Of a stretch of DNA of 64,000 nucleotides, positions 49,105 through 58,746 are shown piece after piece. The stretch's first letter is position 1; every line of letters begins with the position of its first letter. The DNA is from Bacteroidales bacterium (lineage in GTDB: Bacteria; Bacteroidota; Bacteroidia; Bacteroidales; UBA932), in NCBI GenBank assembly GCA_020026355.1, contig JAHHQP010000001.1, positions 1 to 64,000 on the forward strand, given 5' to 3'. A program made the position numbers and the translations under genes. Below the pieces are notes generated by a model. It saw only the letters and a list, made by a program, of their open reading frames with translations, was not told where the DNA came from and did no database searches.

Positions 49105-49140
49105 AGGATTTATTCGGGAATCAGCTTCCTTTTGGCCCAT

Positions 49141-49177
49141 AAAAAAGACAGCCTGCAACCAAAGGCTGCAAGCTGTC
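49141..49177 (-). terminator. Terminator of the protease-SusCD operon
   Basis: On the minus strand GACAGCTTGCA pairs with TGCAGGCTGTC (one mismatch, 9-nt loop), followed by six T. It lies 31 bp past the last gene of the operon. Confidence 0.85.
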
Positions 49178-49207
49178 CCTATCGTTTCGAAGGTTCTCTG
49201 CCGACGA

Positions 49208-50788
49208 CTAGTAAGCAGAAATGTTTCCGTAGCAGTAGATGACCTGCAGAATGTCTCCTCCGACATCTTCCCACTCGTGCATCAAGGAGTTCCTCTCTTC
49301 TTCGGTCGGAGCGATGTACTCTGTCATGGAGACCGTCAAATCGAAAACACGGAGAGAACGATCCTTGAAACCGGCGGTGAAGAACTTATATCTCCGTCCA
49401 ATCTTGGAATGATCCAATGACACCACCTCGGAAGGGAACTTGTGGAAAATTCCAGCACCGCCCATACCGGTCGACTGTCTGGAAATGTAACGCAAAGTCA
49501 TGGCATCTGAATTGTCAGTATAGTAGATCATACCGCCGCCGTTCATCGGAGAATCCAATATCGTGAAGACCGAATTCTCGCCGAATCCTTCCACCTTCTC
49601 CTTGTAGTATCTCCGGGAAGCATCGATGATCTTACCATCTGCGAACTCTACCGAATACTCGGAAAAAGAATATTCCCCGGTCGCCCTGTTGCAAGATATG
49701 ACCACCAGCAAGAACGGCTCACCCACCCAGTCCGGAGCGATGACCTGCATATACTTGATGTCCTCCCCGGCGAAATGATTGAGTTCAACACCTTCAGGAA
49801 TCTCATTGATGATACCTGCCTTCTTGTTGGTCATGTCATCATAAGCATTGTTAATAGTCAGAAAACGTTCGTTCTTGCTATCATAAGCAATTACAACTCC
49901 ACTACGGTAAGGGGATTCTGCAAAGGTTGAAATCTCGAGAACCTCTCCTTTGTACTCAAGCGGACGATCGCTGTAACGTCCTGTATAATAGCCCTTCTGA
50001 GACTTTCTTGAATAAACATGGTGATCTTTATCCACCAGATAGCCTACATAACCGGCGAAGTGAGCATCAATCAGTTCCAATCCTGCCGGAACATTCATGA
50101 ACTCTTGGGTAAGCTGGACTTTTGATGTCATGACCAGCCCCGGCTCGATCGTGCAGCTGTTCGCTGGATTTCTGTCCAGATGGAAACGGTTACCGATCAC
50201 GGATGAAGACTCATTGGACCAGAATTCAAACTCCTTGACCCAGGAAGATACCGGAGTTCCTGCTTCATAGGCTGCAGGGTGTTCAACGAACGGCTTGCCG
50301 ACATTTTCCTGAAGGAAACTATAGACCACTTTCTCCTGCTGGGCAGTTGCTACCATGATTCCTCGTTCGAACGGATGGTCTAACCGAATGAAGAATTTGA
50401 AGACGGTTGCAATCGGTTTGCCTGCCTTCTCAGCAGGAATCATGACATATAGTGCTCCGACAGCATCGTTCTTCAGATCACAGGTCCATTTAAGATGGTT
50501 CCTGTAGGTACCATTATCCTTATCTTCCTCGATCGTCTTACCGTCGATCACCCATTGATAGGTCAAGGCATCAGGGTTAGAATAAGAGATGTTGGCATCA
50601 ATTTCCAGCACATCTCCGACTTTCATGAAATAGGGAACTCTTGTAGAGAGCCATTCCGGCTTTCCCTCCGGATTGTCCAGCACCGGAAGTTCCACGTTTC
50701 CGAATTCAGTGACAGTTTTATCCTGAAGACATGCTGTCATCAGAAAAAGAAACGTAAACAACAATAAATGTTTTTTCATCTTGTCCAT
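49208..50788 (-). CDS. PKD-like surface lipoprotein
   Basis: 526 aa with a lipoprotein signal (MDKMKKHLLLFTFLFLMTAC, Cys20). It has an early Ig/PKD-like segment (TYQWVIDGKTIEE) and a repetitive beta-rich body. It resembles the PKD-like lipoproteins found at the end of some SusCD loci in Bacteroidota. Likely exposed on the outer membrane and involved in substrate binding, inferred from operon position. Last gene of the six-gene operon, 6 bp behind the DUF4843 gene. Confidence 0.8.
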   Translation of the reverse strand: MDKMKKHLLLFTFLFLMTACLQDKTVTEFGNVELPVLDNPEGKPEWLSTRVPYFMKVGDVLEIDANISYSNPDALTYQWVIDGKTIEEDKDNGTYRNHLKWTCDLKNDAVGALYVMIPAEKAGKPIATVFKFFIRLDHPFERGIMVATAQQEKVVYSFLQENVGKPFVEHPAAYEAGTPVSSWVKEFEFWSNESSSVIGNRFHLDRNPANSCTIEPGLVMTSKVQLTQEFMNVPAGLELIDAHFAGYVGYLVDKDHHVYSRKSQKGYYTGRYSDRPLEYKGEVLEISTFAESPYRSGVVIAYDSKNERFLTINNAYDDMTNKKAGIINEIPEGVELNHFAGEDIKYMQVIAPDWVGEPFLLVVISCNRATGEYSFSEYSVEFADGKIIDASRRYYKEKVEGFGENSVFTILDSPMNGGGMIYYTDNSDAMTLRYISRQSTGMGGAGIFHKFPSEVVSLDHSKIGRRYKFFTAGFKDRSLRVFDLTVSMTEYIAPTEEERNSLMHEWEDVGGDILQVIYCYGNISAY

Positions 50789-50794
50789 GCTTTA

Positions 50795-51502
50795 TCAACC
50801 GATTACCGGTACTGTTATCAATTTTCCATTTTCATAGTGCGGATTCTCTTCCAGCCATTTCTTGAACTGGAGTGCATAATAGTACTGTTCTCCAGCTTCC
50901 AGCTGACCATAATCTCCATCGTAGACATTATCGAGAAAGAGTTTGTACTTGATGTTGGAATACTCTCCGAGATATGCCTCTGCTATTTCCGATGTCCACC
51001 AATACGGTTTGGCGATCATGTTGGTGACCTTGATGTTCATGGTCATGGAATCACGCACGGCAGCAGTGAAGTTTTCGTTAGAAACCAGTCGAAGCGTGAT
51101 ATTGAGCACTTCGGTATTCATCCGGTCTGATTTCATGACTTTCAGATCCAGGTTGTCAGCATACCTCTGCTGTTCTTTCTGTGCCGTTCTGAAAATCAGT
51201 TTCTCCGGCAATGAGAACTCTACTCCCTCTTCTGCATTCACGATCGGATTTTCCGGAGTTCCCTCCTCTTGGACAATCTGGATTTTATACTCCCGGTTTT
51301 CAGTATAGTACCGACCACTATATCGCAGCGGAATCTTGACTACATCCTCTTCCAGACCACCTAAAGTATAGTTGATGGTGTGCTCACGGTTGATGGTCGG
51401 GAAATAGATGAAGCGTTCTTCTCCAAAAAACTCGAGTTCATCTATCTTGCAGCCCGAAAACAAGCCGAGAGCCATGATAAATAATAGTATCTTTTTTTTC
51501 AT
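50795..51502 (-). CDS. DUF4843 family lipoprotein
   Basis: 235 aa with a lipobox (LFSGC, Cys18). It matches the DUF4843 family by its start (ELEFFGEERFIYFPT) and conserved C-terminal block (GEYSNIKYKLFLDNVYDGDY). The family occurs next to SusD genes and has no proven function. Probably an accessory surface protein of the uptake complex. 20 bp behind the SusD gene. Confidence 0.85.
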   Translation of the reverse strand: MKKKILLFIMALGLFSGCKIDELEFFGEERFIYFPTINREHTINYTLGGLEEDVVKIPLRYSGRYYTENREYKIQIVQEEGTPENPIVNAEEGVEFSLPEKLIFRTAQKEQQRYADNLDLKVMKSDRMNTEVLNITLRLVSNENFTAAVRDSMTMNIKVTNMIAKPYWWTSEIAEAYLGEYSNIKYKLFLDNVYDGDYGQLEAGEQYYYALQFKKWLEENPHYENGKLITVPVIG

Positions 51503-51522
51503 AATCTTTCAATTTAAACAGC

Positions 51523-52971
51523 TTAAACTGCACTTTCCGACTGCGGAACATGGATTTTCAAATTGCCTTTCGAATTCAGGTCATGACCCTCACTGAAAGA
51601 AACCGGTCTGTTCAATCTCTTGAACAGGAAGACATTCTGTCCGAGACCAGCGAACTCTCTTCTGGAATCCTCGATGAGAATGTTCATGAATTCATCAGCC
51701 GTGACATCAGCCGGAACCTTTGCTGAAGAAGAGACAACTCCCCTCTTCTTGCGGAAATCATTGAACAGATTGATGGCATCCGTAAGTCTGTCCGTCTTGG
51801 ACAGGCACTCGGCCATGATGTAATAGGCCTCGCTCATACGTATACATGGAATATATTTCTCGTGAAGATCCTTCGTATAGACGATCAATACTTTATTGTA
51901 AATCAAATCTTTCCTCTTGTCGCCATTGACCTTGGTGAAGAGGGCATAGTCCTCAACCTTCAGCGAAGCCGGCTGTTTGTAGTCGAACTTGTCCTGAGTG
52001 GCTTCCTTCAGCAGCTGGTTGCAGCAGGCAAAAAGTACCTCCGGCATGAATTTCGGCTCAGAGATGATCTTGTTGGAAGAAATGAAATTCAATTTCTTCT
52101 CCATAATCAGTTTCTGAATCTCTTCCGCAAATCCGTATGCGGCCTGATAGTCTTCAACTGTCTTGGCAAAATAAAGCTCGGCACGGGCCTGAAGCAGGCG
52201 GATGGCATAATAATTCAGGCGTACACCTCTCTGGGAATAGAAACGTCCCCAATCAGGTTCTTCTTCAGAGAATCTCTTGTCACCATCAAGTGCCATCAAC
52301 CGGTTCTCTTCCGTGTTATCATAAGTACCGACCAGTTCTGCTGCTATTCTGAGGTCCTCCTTCAGTTTGGTCTCGAAATCCTTGACCGGTGTCGGAGGAT
52401 TGGATTTAGAAGGATATGTGTCCACATAAGGAACATAAGCCTTGTCTGCCTCTGTCGAATGCGCCGGAGACTGTCCGTAGATCCGGAACAGGTCAAAATG
52501 GAGCATGGCTCTCAAGCCCCTCGCCTCACCGATAAGAAGATTTTTCTCCACTGTACCGTAAGTGAAGAAATCATCCGGCTTCCGAGAAGCCTGCTGGATG
52601 AAATCATTCAATCTGGCGATATTCCTGTAAGCACTGCTCCAGATGGATTCGGACAAGGAAAGGATGTCCTTGTCGTCGTATCTGCATTCCTGCAAGGAGT
52701 AGAATTTCTTGTGGCTCTGCAAGCTTTTGTCCAGTTCATATCCTCTGCCCCAAGCTTCCATTGCTCCCCAGGAAAGGTTGTCTCCGTACAGGGATGCTTC
52801 TCCAATAGCGAGATAGACACCGTTCAGAACATTGTAGAATCCATCTGTAGTCGCATACATGCTCTCTTTGTCGACCTCATCGACAGGATGGACATCCAGC
52901 CAGCTGCAACCGGTGAAAAAAGACATGGACAGAGCAAGTACTGCTATCATATATTTATTTTTCATCGTCAA
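51523..52971 (-). CDS. SusD/RagB-like nutrient-binding lipoprotein
   Basis: 482 aa. Lipoprotein signal with FFTGC (Cys22). The mature part follows the SusD family: WLDVHPVDEVDKESMYATTD start, EARGLRAMLHFDLFRIYG segment, and EAYYIMAECLSKTDRLTDA near the C-terminus. It acts as the lid of the paired SusC channel in the outer membrane, binding ligand at the cell surface. Starts 6 bp after the SusC gene. Ligand unknown. Confidence 0.95.
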   Translation of the reverse strand: MTMKNKYMIAVLALSMSFFTGCSWLDVHPVDEVDKESMYATTDGFYNVLNGVYLAIGEASLYGDNLSWGAMEAWGRGYELDKSLQSHKKFYSLQECRYDDKDILSLSESIWSSAYRNIARLNDFIQQASRKPDDFFTYGTVEKNLLIGEARGLRAMLHFDLFRIYGQSPAHSTEADKAYVPYVDTYPSKSNPPTPVKDFETKLKEDLRIAAELVGTYDNTEENRLMALDGDKRFSEEEPDWGRFYSQRGVRLNYYAIRLLQARAELYFAKTVEDYQAAYGFAEEIQKLIMEKKLNFISSNKIISEPKFMPEVLFACCNQLLKEATQDKFDYKQPASLKVEDYALFTKVNGDKRKDLIYNKVLIVYTKDLHEKYIPCIRMSEAYYIMAECLSKTDRLTDAINLFNDFRKKRGVVSSSAKVPADVTADEFMNILIEDSRREFAGLGQNVFLFKRLNRPVSFSEGHDLNSKGNLKIHVPQSESAV

Positions 52972-52977
52972 AACAAG

Positions 52978-55900
52978 TTAGAAAGTGATGTTTGCTGTAA
53001 AGTTGAAGCCACGGGCAAACGGGTAGGATGTACCTTTCTCCATACGGACCGTGCTGACAGTGAAGATATCAGAACAGTTAAACTGGAATTTCAGTCTTGA
53101 AATCTTCGCCTTGCGCAGGAACTTCTGGGGAACATCATATCCGATGGACATGGAAGCCAGCTTCATCCAGTTGTAATCCTGGACAAATCTGGAAGTAGGC
53201 TGTGTCGCATGCTTCCAGGCATCGATACCCTTGAATGCACTCACATCTCCAGGTGTCGCCCATCTGTCCGACAGCACCCTGACATCGCAATTGAAGTTAG
53301 GGTCTGCCCGCTCGATCTTGTCCAGCAAGGTACGGTTATAGATCTGACCACCGTATTCGAAACGGAAATACATATCGAAGGTAAATCCTTTCCAATAGAG
53401 ATTCGTACCGAAAGATCCGGAAACATCAGGTTCCGTATCACAGATGACCATCGTTTCGGAACCGATCCACTTACTGCCGACCGTACCGTCCTTATACTGG
53501 AAAAGTTCCTTTCCGGTAGCCGGGTCTATACCGAGCGACTTCATACCATAAAGTGCGGTCATGGAAGCACCTTCATAATATTTCAGAAGCGGCGCATCGT
53601 TGCTGAAAGCATCCTTCTGGTAAAGTTCATTGACCCTCTCGTTATAGTCTCTCATGGAATTTGAAATTTTCAAGAGCTTGTTACGGTTGTGAGTCAGATT
53701 GGTGAAGGCATACCAGTGCAGATTCTTGTTATCGTAAAGTTTTGCCCGGAGATTGAGTTCCCAACCTTTGTTCATCATCTGGCCGACGTTCTCCTTGTAG
53801 ACCGTGAAGCCGGAAGAAGAGGGAAGGGTCATCTGGACGATCAGGTCCTTAGTCAGCTTGAAGTAACGGTTCGCCTTGATATAGATGATGTTGTTGAAAA
53901 GAGAAAGTTCACCACCGTACTCGAAGGTATCGGTTGTCTCCCATTTCAAGTCCGGATTACCCATGTGGTTCAATTCAGCGGCCGAGCCGGTCGGAAACCA
54001 CTTGTCGGTCACAATGTTAAACTTGTCCTGAGCTTCGTAGGAAGCGAACTTCACATTACCAGTCTGACCGTAGGAAGCTCTGATTTTCAACTGATTGATC
54101 CATGGAGCGCCCTGACGGACCGCATCGTAGTTATGGATGTTCAGACCGAGACCACCGGATGCGAAAGGAGCGAATTTCCTCTTGGAACCGAACTGCGAAC
54201 TACCATCCACACGTCCGGATATATCGAAGAGGTAAATGTTATCGTATGTATAGTTGAACCGAATCAAAGTACCCACCAGACGTTGGATATCCGTCATCGT
54301 GATCGGCTTGCTGACCAGTTTCTCTGCAAATTCCGGAGAGAAGAAACCTCCGTTCGGGAAACCGACATAATTGCTGCTCGTACTCTTGTAATACGATTCC
54401 TTCATGTTGAAACCGGCAGATAGGTTGAAATGGTTTTTCCTGTATACCTGGTTATAGTACAGGAGAACGTTCATGTCATATCCCCAAGAATCCTTGTCTG
54501 TCAGACGCAGACTTCCCTTGTCCTTCCTCTGCAAGAAGACAGTAGCATCCGGATCGACGAATTTCTCAGCATCATCCACGTCGTAATAGACACTGGCACT
54601 GGCCCGAACATTCAAATAATCGTTGATATTCCACATGACTTCGAAATTATCACGGAACTGCTTGTCCTTGTAAATGTCATGACTCTTCAGTGAAGCATCA
54701 TAGACCGGGTTGCTGACGACGTCAGAGAACCATACCTGCATCTGTTTCCGAACATTTCCACGTTCGTCAAGATAGGTATCATAAGGGTTCATCCGAATGA
54801 TGTTGGAATAAGCACCGTAAGGGGATTCCTGTCCGCTCACGTTGTCGAAACTGACATAGTTCCTGATGTTCAGGTTCTTCACGTTGTAGGAAAGAAGGAG
54901 TCCTGCAGATATCTTTTCCTTGAAAGAACCCTTCATGACTCCAGCATTACGGTCATAATTCAGGTCCAGACCGAACCTCAAAGCACCTTCGCCACCGTCA
55001 ATATATAGAGAATGCTTATGACTCAATGAGTTACGAAGCGGAATACGCATCCAGTCCGTATAGATTCCTCTCTCTACATTCAGCAGTTTCTCATTGTAGA
55101 TTTCATTCAGTCTGATCTGGGTACCCGGATTATCACTAGTATAAAGTCCAGCTCTGCGTTCCGTCTCGATCTTCTGAAGCGGATCCATCAGATGATAGTA
55201 GGACAGATCCGGAGTCTGGAGATTCAGTCCCAAAGAATAAGAAACGTTGATCTTTCCAGCCTTCGGCGGAATCGTCGTGATGACTAAGACACCATTCGCA
55301 GCACGCGAGCCATACATGGCAGTCGCAGCTGCATCTTTCAGCAAAGTCATACTTTCAATGCGGTTCACATCAAGGTTGATCACTTTATTCACATCCACCT
55401 CGAATCCGTCAAGGATGAAAGTCGGCAGGTTGGAATTGTTCTTCAGTCCCGTCTCGCTGACATCCAGGTCACCTATACCGGATTGTCCACGAACAGACAT
55501 CTGCGGCAGGGCATTCGGATTGGAACCGTCCAGCATATTCTCCGCAATACGAAGAGACGGGTCAAAGATCTGGAGCGCAGCAATCGCATTGGACGGAGCT
55601 GCTTTCAGAATATCCTTGCTGGACACACTGGTCACCGTACCGGTGAAAGATTTCTTGGAAACGTTGCCGTAACCGGTTACGACAACTTCTTCCAAGACCT
55701 CAGCATCGGATTTCATCTTTACGATAATCTCCGTCTCCAGAGGAATGACCAACATACCCTCCTTGAAAATATGGATTATTTCAGTCTTCATACCCAGATA
55801 GAAGAATTTCAGAGAAACATCTTTGCCAGGTATAATCTGAATCAGGAACCTGCCATCCAAATCCGTAGACGTATGGAACTTACCGTCAGAAGTCGTGACG

Positions 55901-56073
55901 GCAACACCCGGAAGGGTTTCTCCCATTTCGTCCTTCACCAAACCCCTGAGTACAGGATTCTTTGCGAATTTTGGTTGCTGCAAGGAAGATTCACCAGCAT
56001 AAGTCATCATTGGGCCAGACATGAGTCCGAACACCGCAATTGCAATTGCGGTCAATAATTTTCGTGCTGACAT
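52978..56073 (-). CDS. SusC/RagA TonB-dependent outer-membrane transporter
   Basis: 1031 aa. Signal peptide (about 1-26), carboxypeptidase-like regulatory domain (about 40-120), a TonB-box-like EVVVTGYG at 129-136, plug domain (SSKDILKAAPSNAIAALQIF), and a long beta-barrel ending in aromatic FNFTANITF. It imports large nutrients using TonB energy. No TonB/ExbB or anti-sigma genes are beside it. Third gene from the 3' side, 30 bp behind the inactive metzincin gene. Confidence 0.95.
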   Translation of the reverse strand: MSARKLLTAIAIAVFGLMSGPMMTYAGESSLQQPKFAKNPVLRGLVKDEMGETLPGVAVTTSDGKFHTSTDLDGRFLIQIIPGKDVSLKFFYLGMKTEIIHIFKEGMLVIPLETEIIVKMKSDAEVLEEVVVTGYGNVSKKSFTGTVTSVSSKDILKAAPSNAIAALQIFDPSLRIAENMLDGSNPNALPQMSVRGQSGIGDLDVSETGLKNNSNLPTFILDGFEVDVNKVINLDVNRIESMTLLKDAAATAMYGSRAANGVLVITTIPPKAGKINVSYSLGLNLQTPDLSYYHLMDPLQKIETERRAGLYTSDNPGTQIRLNEIYNEKLLNVERGIYTDWMRIPLRNSLSHKHSLYIDGGEGALRFGLDLNYDRNAGVMKGSFKEKISAGLLLSYNVKNLNIRNYVSFDNVSGQESPYGAYSNIIRMNPYDTYLDERGNVRKQMQVWFSDVVSNPVYDASLKSHDIYKDKQFRDNFEVMWNINDYLNVRASASVYYDVDDAEKFVDPDATVFLQRKDKGSLRLTDKDSWGYDMNVLLYYNQVYRKNHFNLSAGFNMKESYYKSTSSNYVGFPNGGFFSPEFAEKLVSKPITMTDIQRLVGTLIRFNYTYDNIYLFDISGRVDGSSQFGSKRKFAPFASGGLGLNIHNYDAVRQGAPWINQLKIRASYGQTGNVKFASYEAQDKFNIVTDKWFPTGSAAELNHMGNPDLKWETTDTFEYGGELSLFNNIIYIKANRYFKLTKDLIVQMTLPSSSGFTVYKENVGQMMNKGWELNLRAKLYDNKNLHWYAFTNLTHNRNKLLKISNSMRDYNERVNELYQKDAFSNDAPLLKYYEGASMTALYGMKSLGIDPATGKELFQYKDGTVGSKWIGSETMVICDTEPDVSGSFGTNLYWKGFTFDMYFRFEYGGQIYNRTLLDKIERADPNFNCDVRVLSDRWATPGDVSAFKGIDAWKHATQPTSRFVQDYNWMKLASMSIGYDVPQKFLRKAKISRLKFQFNCSDIFTVSTVRMEKGTSYPFARGFNFTANITF

Positions 56074-56103
56074 ATTAGTTTTTTGTTAGGTTAATGAAAC
56101 AGT

Positions 56104-58725
56104 CTATTCGATATCCAAGAGACGATCGTACATGTCACAGAGGAATCTGTAATGCTGCTGGGTCTCGTTATCTTCATCAGTCAACTGTGCTTTCATCAAG
56201 CCATATGCCTTGTTCAAGGCACCGAGATAAAGATGTCTGGAAGATTGAAGGTTCAGCAACGGCCACTTCTTCATGTTACCGTATTTTCCGCTGGCCATGA
56301 GCAGATCATCTTCTCCATCGAACTCCGCATCGATCTGACCCTGAAGATCCTCGATCAGAGCGTATTTGTCATCCACGCTGAAGTCAATGTAAAGGCTCTT
56401 GTCTGCTTCTGGATTCATGTAACGGTTCTTGACCTTAAAATTCATCATCTTGCTGCTGGCAAGCAGAGTTCTGAAGAGGAAATCCTGATATTGGATTTCA
56501 GCATCTGTCAATTCACGGCCTTCTTTCGTCGGAGCCCAGAATTTCTCCACTTCGATATTGATGAAATCACCATGTCTGACGTGGTCACCAGGAGCATCCT
56601 CATACACGAATAGACTGGCTGCAGCTGTGTTGAAGAGCAACTGCATGTAATCCATGTGCACTTCCTGCTGATTCTTCGACTCGAGCTCGAAATGTTTCGT
56701 CACTTCATCCTTGTAGAACTTATCCGGACGATTCATGTGGGAGAAAAGCATATTGATGGCTTTCATCTGATGTTCCTTCGAAAGGAATTCACTCGCAGGA
56801 ACAGGGTCTCCAGCCATTCGCTGCCAGGTCTTGACGCCATAGATCTGCTGAGCGATGTGCGTCATGATCTTCTTGTACCTTCTCATGAGGTTGTAATAGA
56901 TGAGGCCTCTCATCTGATAATCCGGATCTTCAGCATCACTCACCCATTCCTCGAAATGGTCGAGCATGAATTCGAGTTTCTGCAGATCGTACTCAGCGAT
57001 GACCAGAGCATCATCACCGACATCATCTGCCGCGCAGTCCGGGCAGTTCTTGGCATATTCGTACCTATAGATCGGATTGCCGATGGTCTTGTCCACCATC
57101 GCTTTCAAGATCGCCTTCTCATCCTCTCCTTTCTGGAAAGGTCTGTAGAGCCAATCGATGACAAAACAGTCATATTCTCCGAGGCCTGTAGGCATCAGAC
57201 GTACGCGAGAAGACGGATCTTCTCTCTTCAAGAGGGTATCCAACGGAACATATTTTCCAAGCGGAGCGACACTGTCGATCGGTGCCAGAGTATTGAAAAG
57301 AGCCCGGTCAAGCATGGACGGGGTCGTACCATATTTCTGCGTGAAAGTAGCGGAACGGAGGGAATCTACCGGGAAAGCTGCTGAGGAAGTCAGGTTGTAG
57401 GTCATACCGAAACAGTCCACTCCTGTCAGCCACATGATATGATATTTCATATATTCCCTAAGAAGTCGGTCATCCGGGAACATGGTTCTCGCAGCCGGAT
57501 TCGCATGAGCGGTATTCAGCAGAATATCGTAAGGGAAATCGACGACGTAGTTGTAGCAGATTTCCAGAGTAGTCCTGAGGATTTCTCCAGAACGTGGGTC
57601 ACAATAGGTTCTGACCGTGGATCCTGAAGAAAGAGACGGGATAAAACGAACGACATTGTAGTCGAAGTTTTCCGGATCGAATGCCGGATCTTCCTCCGGA
57701 GTCGGATAATCCTTGAACTGGATGACATTCTTGAAGCCGATCTTCTCGAAAGCCTTGTTCCATTCTCCGATACCGTTCACGATGGCATATTTGAGATTAG
57801 GTGTAAAAGTCGTATCCACATAGAAGACGATCGGTTTCTTCACCTCACTGCCTTCTCCTCTATCAAAAGCGTTCTGATCCACCGGTTCCAGTCTCCATCT
57901 CTTGGCGAAATAGAAATCTTCGGCTGCCTTCATGTCGCTGCGGAATTTCAAGCGTCCGACAGACTGGATCGGAAGTCTGTAATCCGTTTCCCTCTTCGGC
58001 ATTTCTTCCTCCGGGAGCAGGACGAAAGTCCGGTCCATCACCGCTGTCGTATAACGGGTGTAGACAGGATTGATATTGCTCTTGTAAGTCAGTTTGCTGG
58101 TGATGGTCACATTATGCTGGTGAGCACTCACATCCTGAACGTATGATCCTTCAGCACGGTGTTCATAACGCACACCCATCAACATGAACTTACCTTCTGA
58201 ACGAGCATGGATCGGGGAAAGCAGTCTTTCTGAACCGGTCATGAGCTCAGTCATATCCACCACCACTGCGGTGCTGTCCGGATTGTAAGCCTTGATTTCG
58301 AAAGCACGGAGCGCGGCACCGATCGTACTCATGTCGATATTGCGCTGGATATTCGGGTTGCCGTCACCGATTGCAATGCTCTTGTCCCTGTTCATGTAAA
58401 TCCGGTCACCGGACTTCTCGAAATTGATCAGGAGCGGAACCATCGGGTTGACCCCCGGATGGGCATCCATATGATCACTGATGGAGGAAACATAGGAAAC
58501 CAGCATGAGATCCTTGTTAAGGACGGAATACGGAATCTCAGCATAGACCTTATCATCCACCTTATGCAAGGTCATGAAGCCCTTGACGGTCTTCACATCC
58601 TTGTCTTTAAACAATTTTTCGTATTTCGATTCTTTGTCTGCCTCCTTTTCCGGCGTTTTGGCGGTCACTGCGGATGAGAAACCAACCAGTGCCAGTACGG
58701 CAAGCATTGTCATTATTTTCTTCAT
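56104..58725 (-). CDS. Metzincin-like protein with destroyed active site (pseudo-protease)
   Basis: 873 aa, with signal peptide (KIMTMLAVLALVGFSSAVTA). The whole sequence parallels its upstream neighbour (DUF5117/DUF4953 Met-zincin family), including KPIVFYVDTTF, DPRSGEIL and FTQKYGTTPSMLD. Where the neighbour has HEVGHCFSLMHN, this protein has LTGVDCFGMTYN (433-444), which aligns without a gap. All three zinc His and the catalytic Glu are replaced by Leu, Asp, Tyr and Thr. The frame is intact for its full length, so it is not a decaying gene. Probably a binding or regulatory partner. Confidence 0.85.
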   Translation of the reverse strand: MKKIMTMLAVLALVGFSSAVTAKTPEKEADKESKYEKLFKDKDVKTVKGFMTLHKVDDKVYAEIPYSVLNKDLMLVSYVSSISDHMDAHPGVNPMVPLLINFEKSGDRIYMNRDKSIAIGDGNPNIQRNIDMSTIGAALRAFEIKAYNPDSTAVVVDMTELMTGSERLLSPIHARSEGKFMLMGVRYEHRAEGSYVQDVSAHQHNVTITSKLTYKSNINPVYTRYTTAVMDRTFVLLPEEEMPKRETDYRLPIQSVGRLKFRSDMKAAEDFYFAKRWRLEPVDQNAFDRGEGSEVKKPIVFYVDTTFTPNLKYAIVNGIGEWNKAFEKIGFKNVIQFKDYPTPEEDPAFDPENFDYNVVRFIPSLSSGSTVRTYCDPRSGEILRTTLEICYNYVVDFPYDILLNTAHANPAARTMFPDDRLLREYMKYHIMWLTGVDCFGMTYNLTSSAAFPVDSLRSATFTQKYGTTPSMLDRALFNTLAPIDSVAPLGKYVPLDTLLKREDPSSRVRLMPTGLGEYDCFVIDWLYRPFQKGEDEKAILKAMVDKTIGNPIYRYEYAKNCPDCAADDVGDDALVIAEYDLQKLEFMLDHFEEWVSDAEDPDYQMRGLIYYNLMRRYKKIMTHIAQQIYGVKTWQRMAGDPVPASEFLSKEHQMKAINMLFSHMNRPDKFYKDEVTKHFELESKNQQEVHMDYMQLLFNTAAASLFVYEDAPGDHVRHGDFINIEVEKFWAPTKEGRELTDAEIQYQDFLFRTLLASSKMMNFKVKNRYMNPEADKSLYIDFSVDDKYALIEDLQGQIDAEFDGEDDLLMASGKYGNMKKWPLLNLQSSRHLYLGALNKAYGLMKAQLTDEDNETQQHYRFLCDMYDRLLDIE

Positions 58726-58746
58726 TGTCTTCGTCTCCTGTTAAAA

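Noticed and set aside
56104..58725. The second metzincin considered as a decaying pseudogene
   Set aside because: There is no stop or frameshift over 873 codons, the signal peptide is intact and the gene is tightly placed in the operon.
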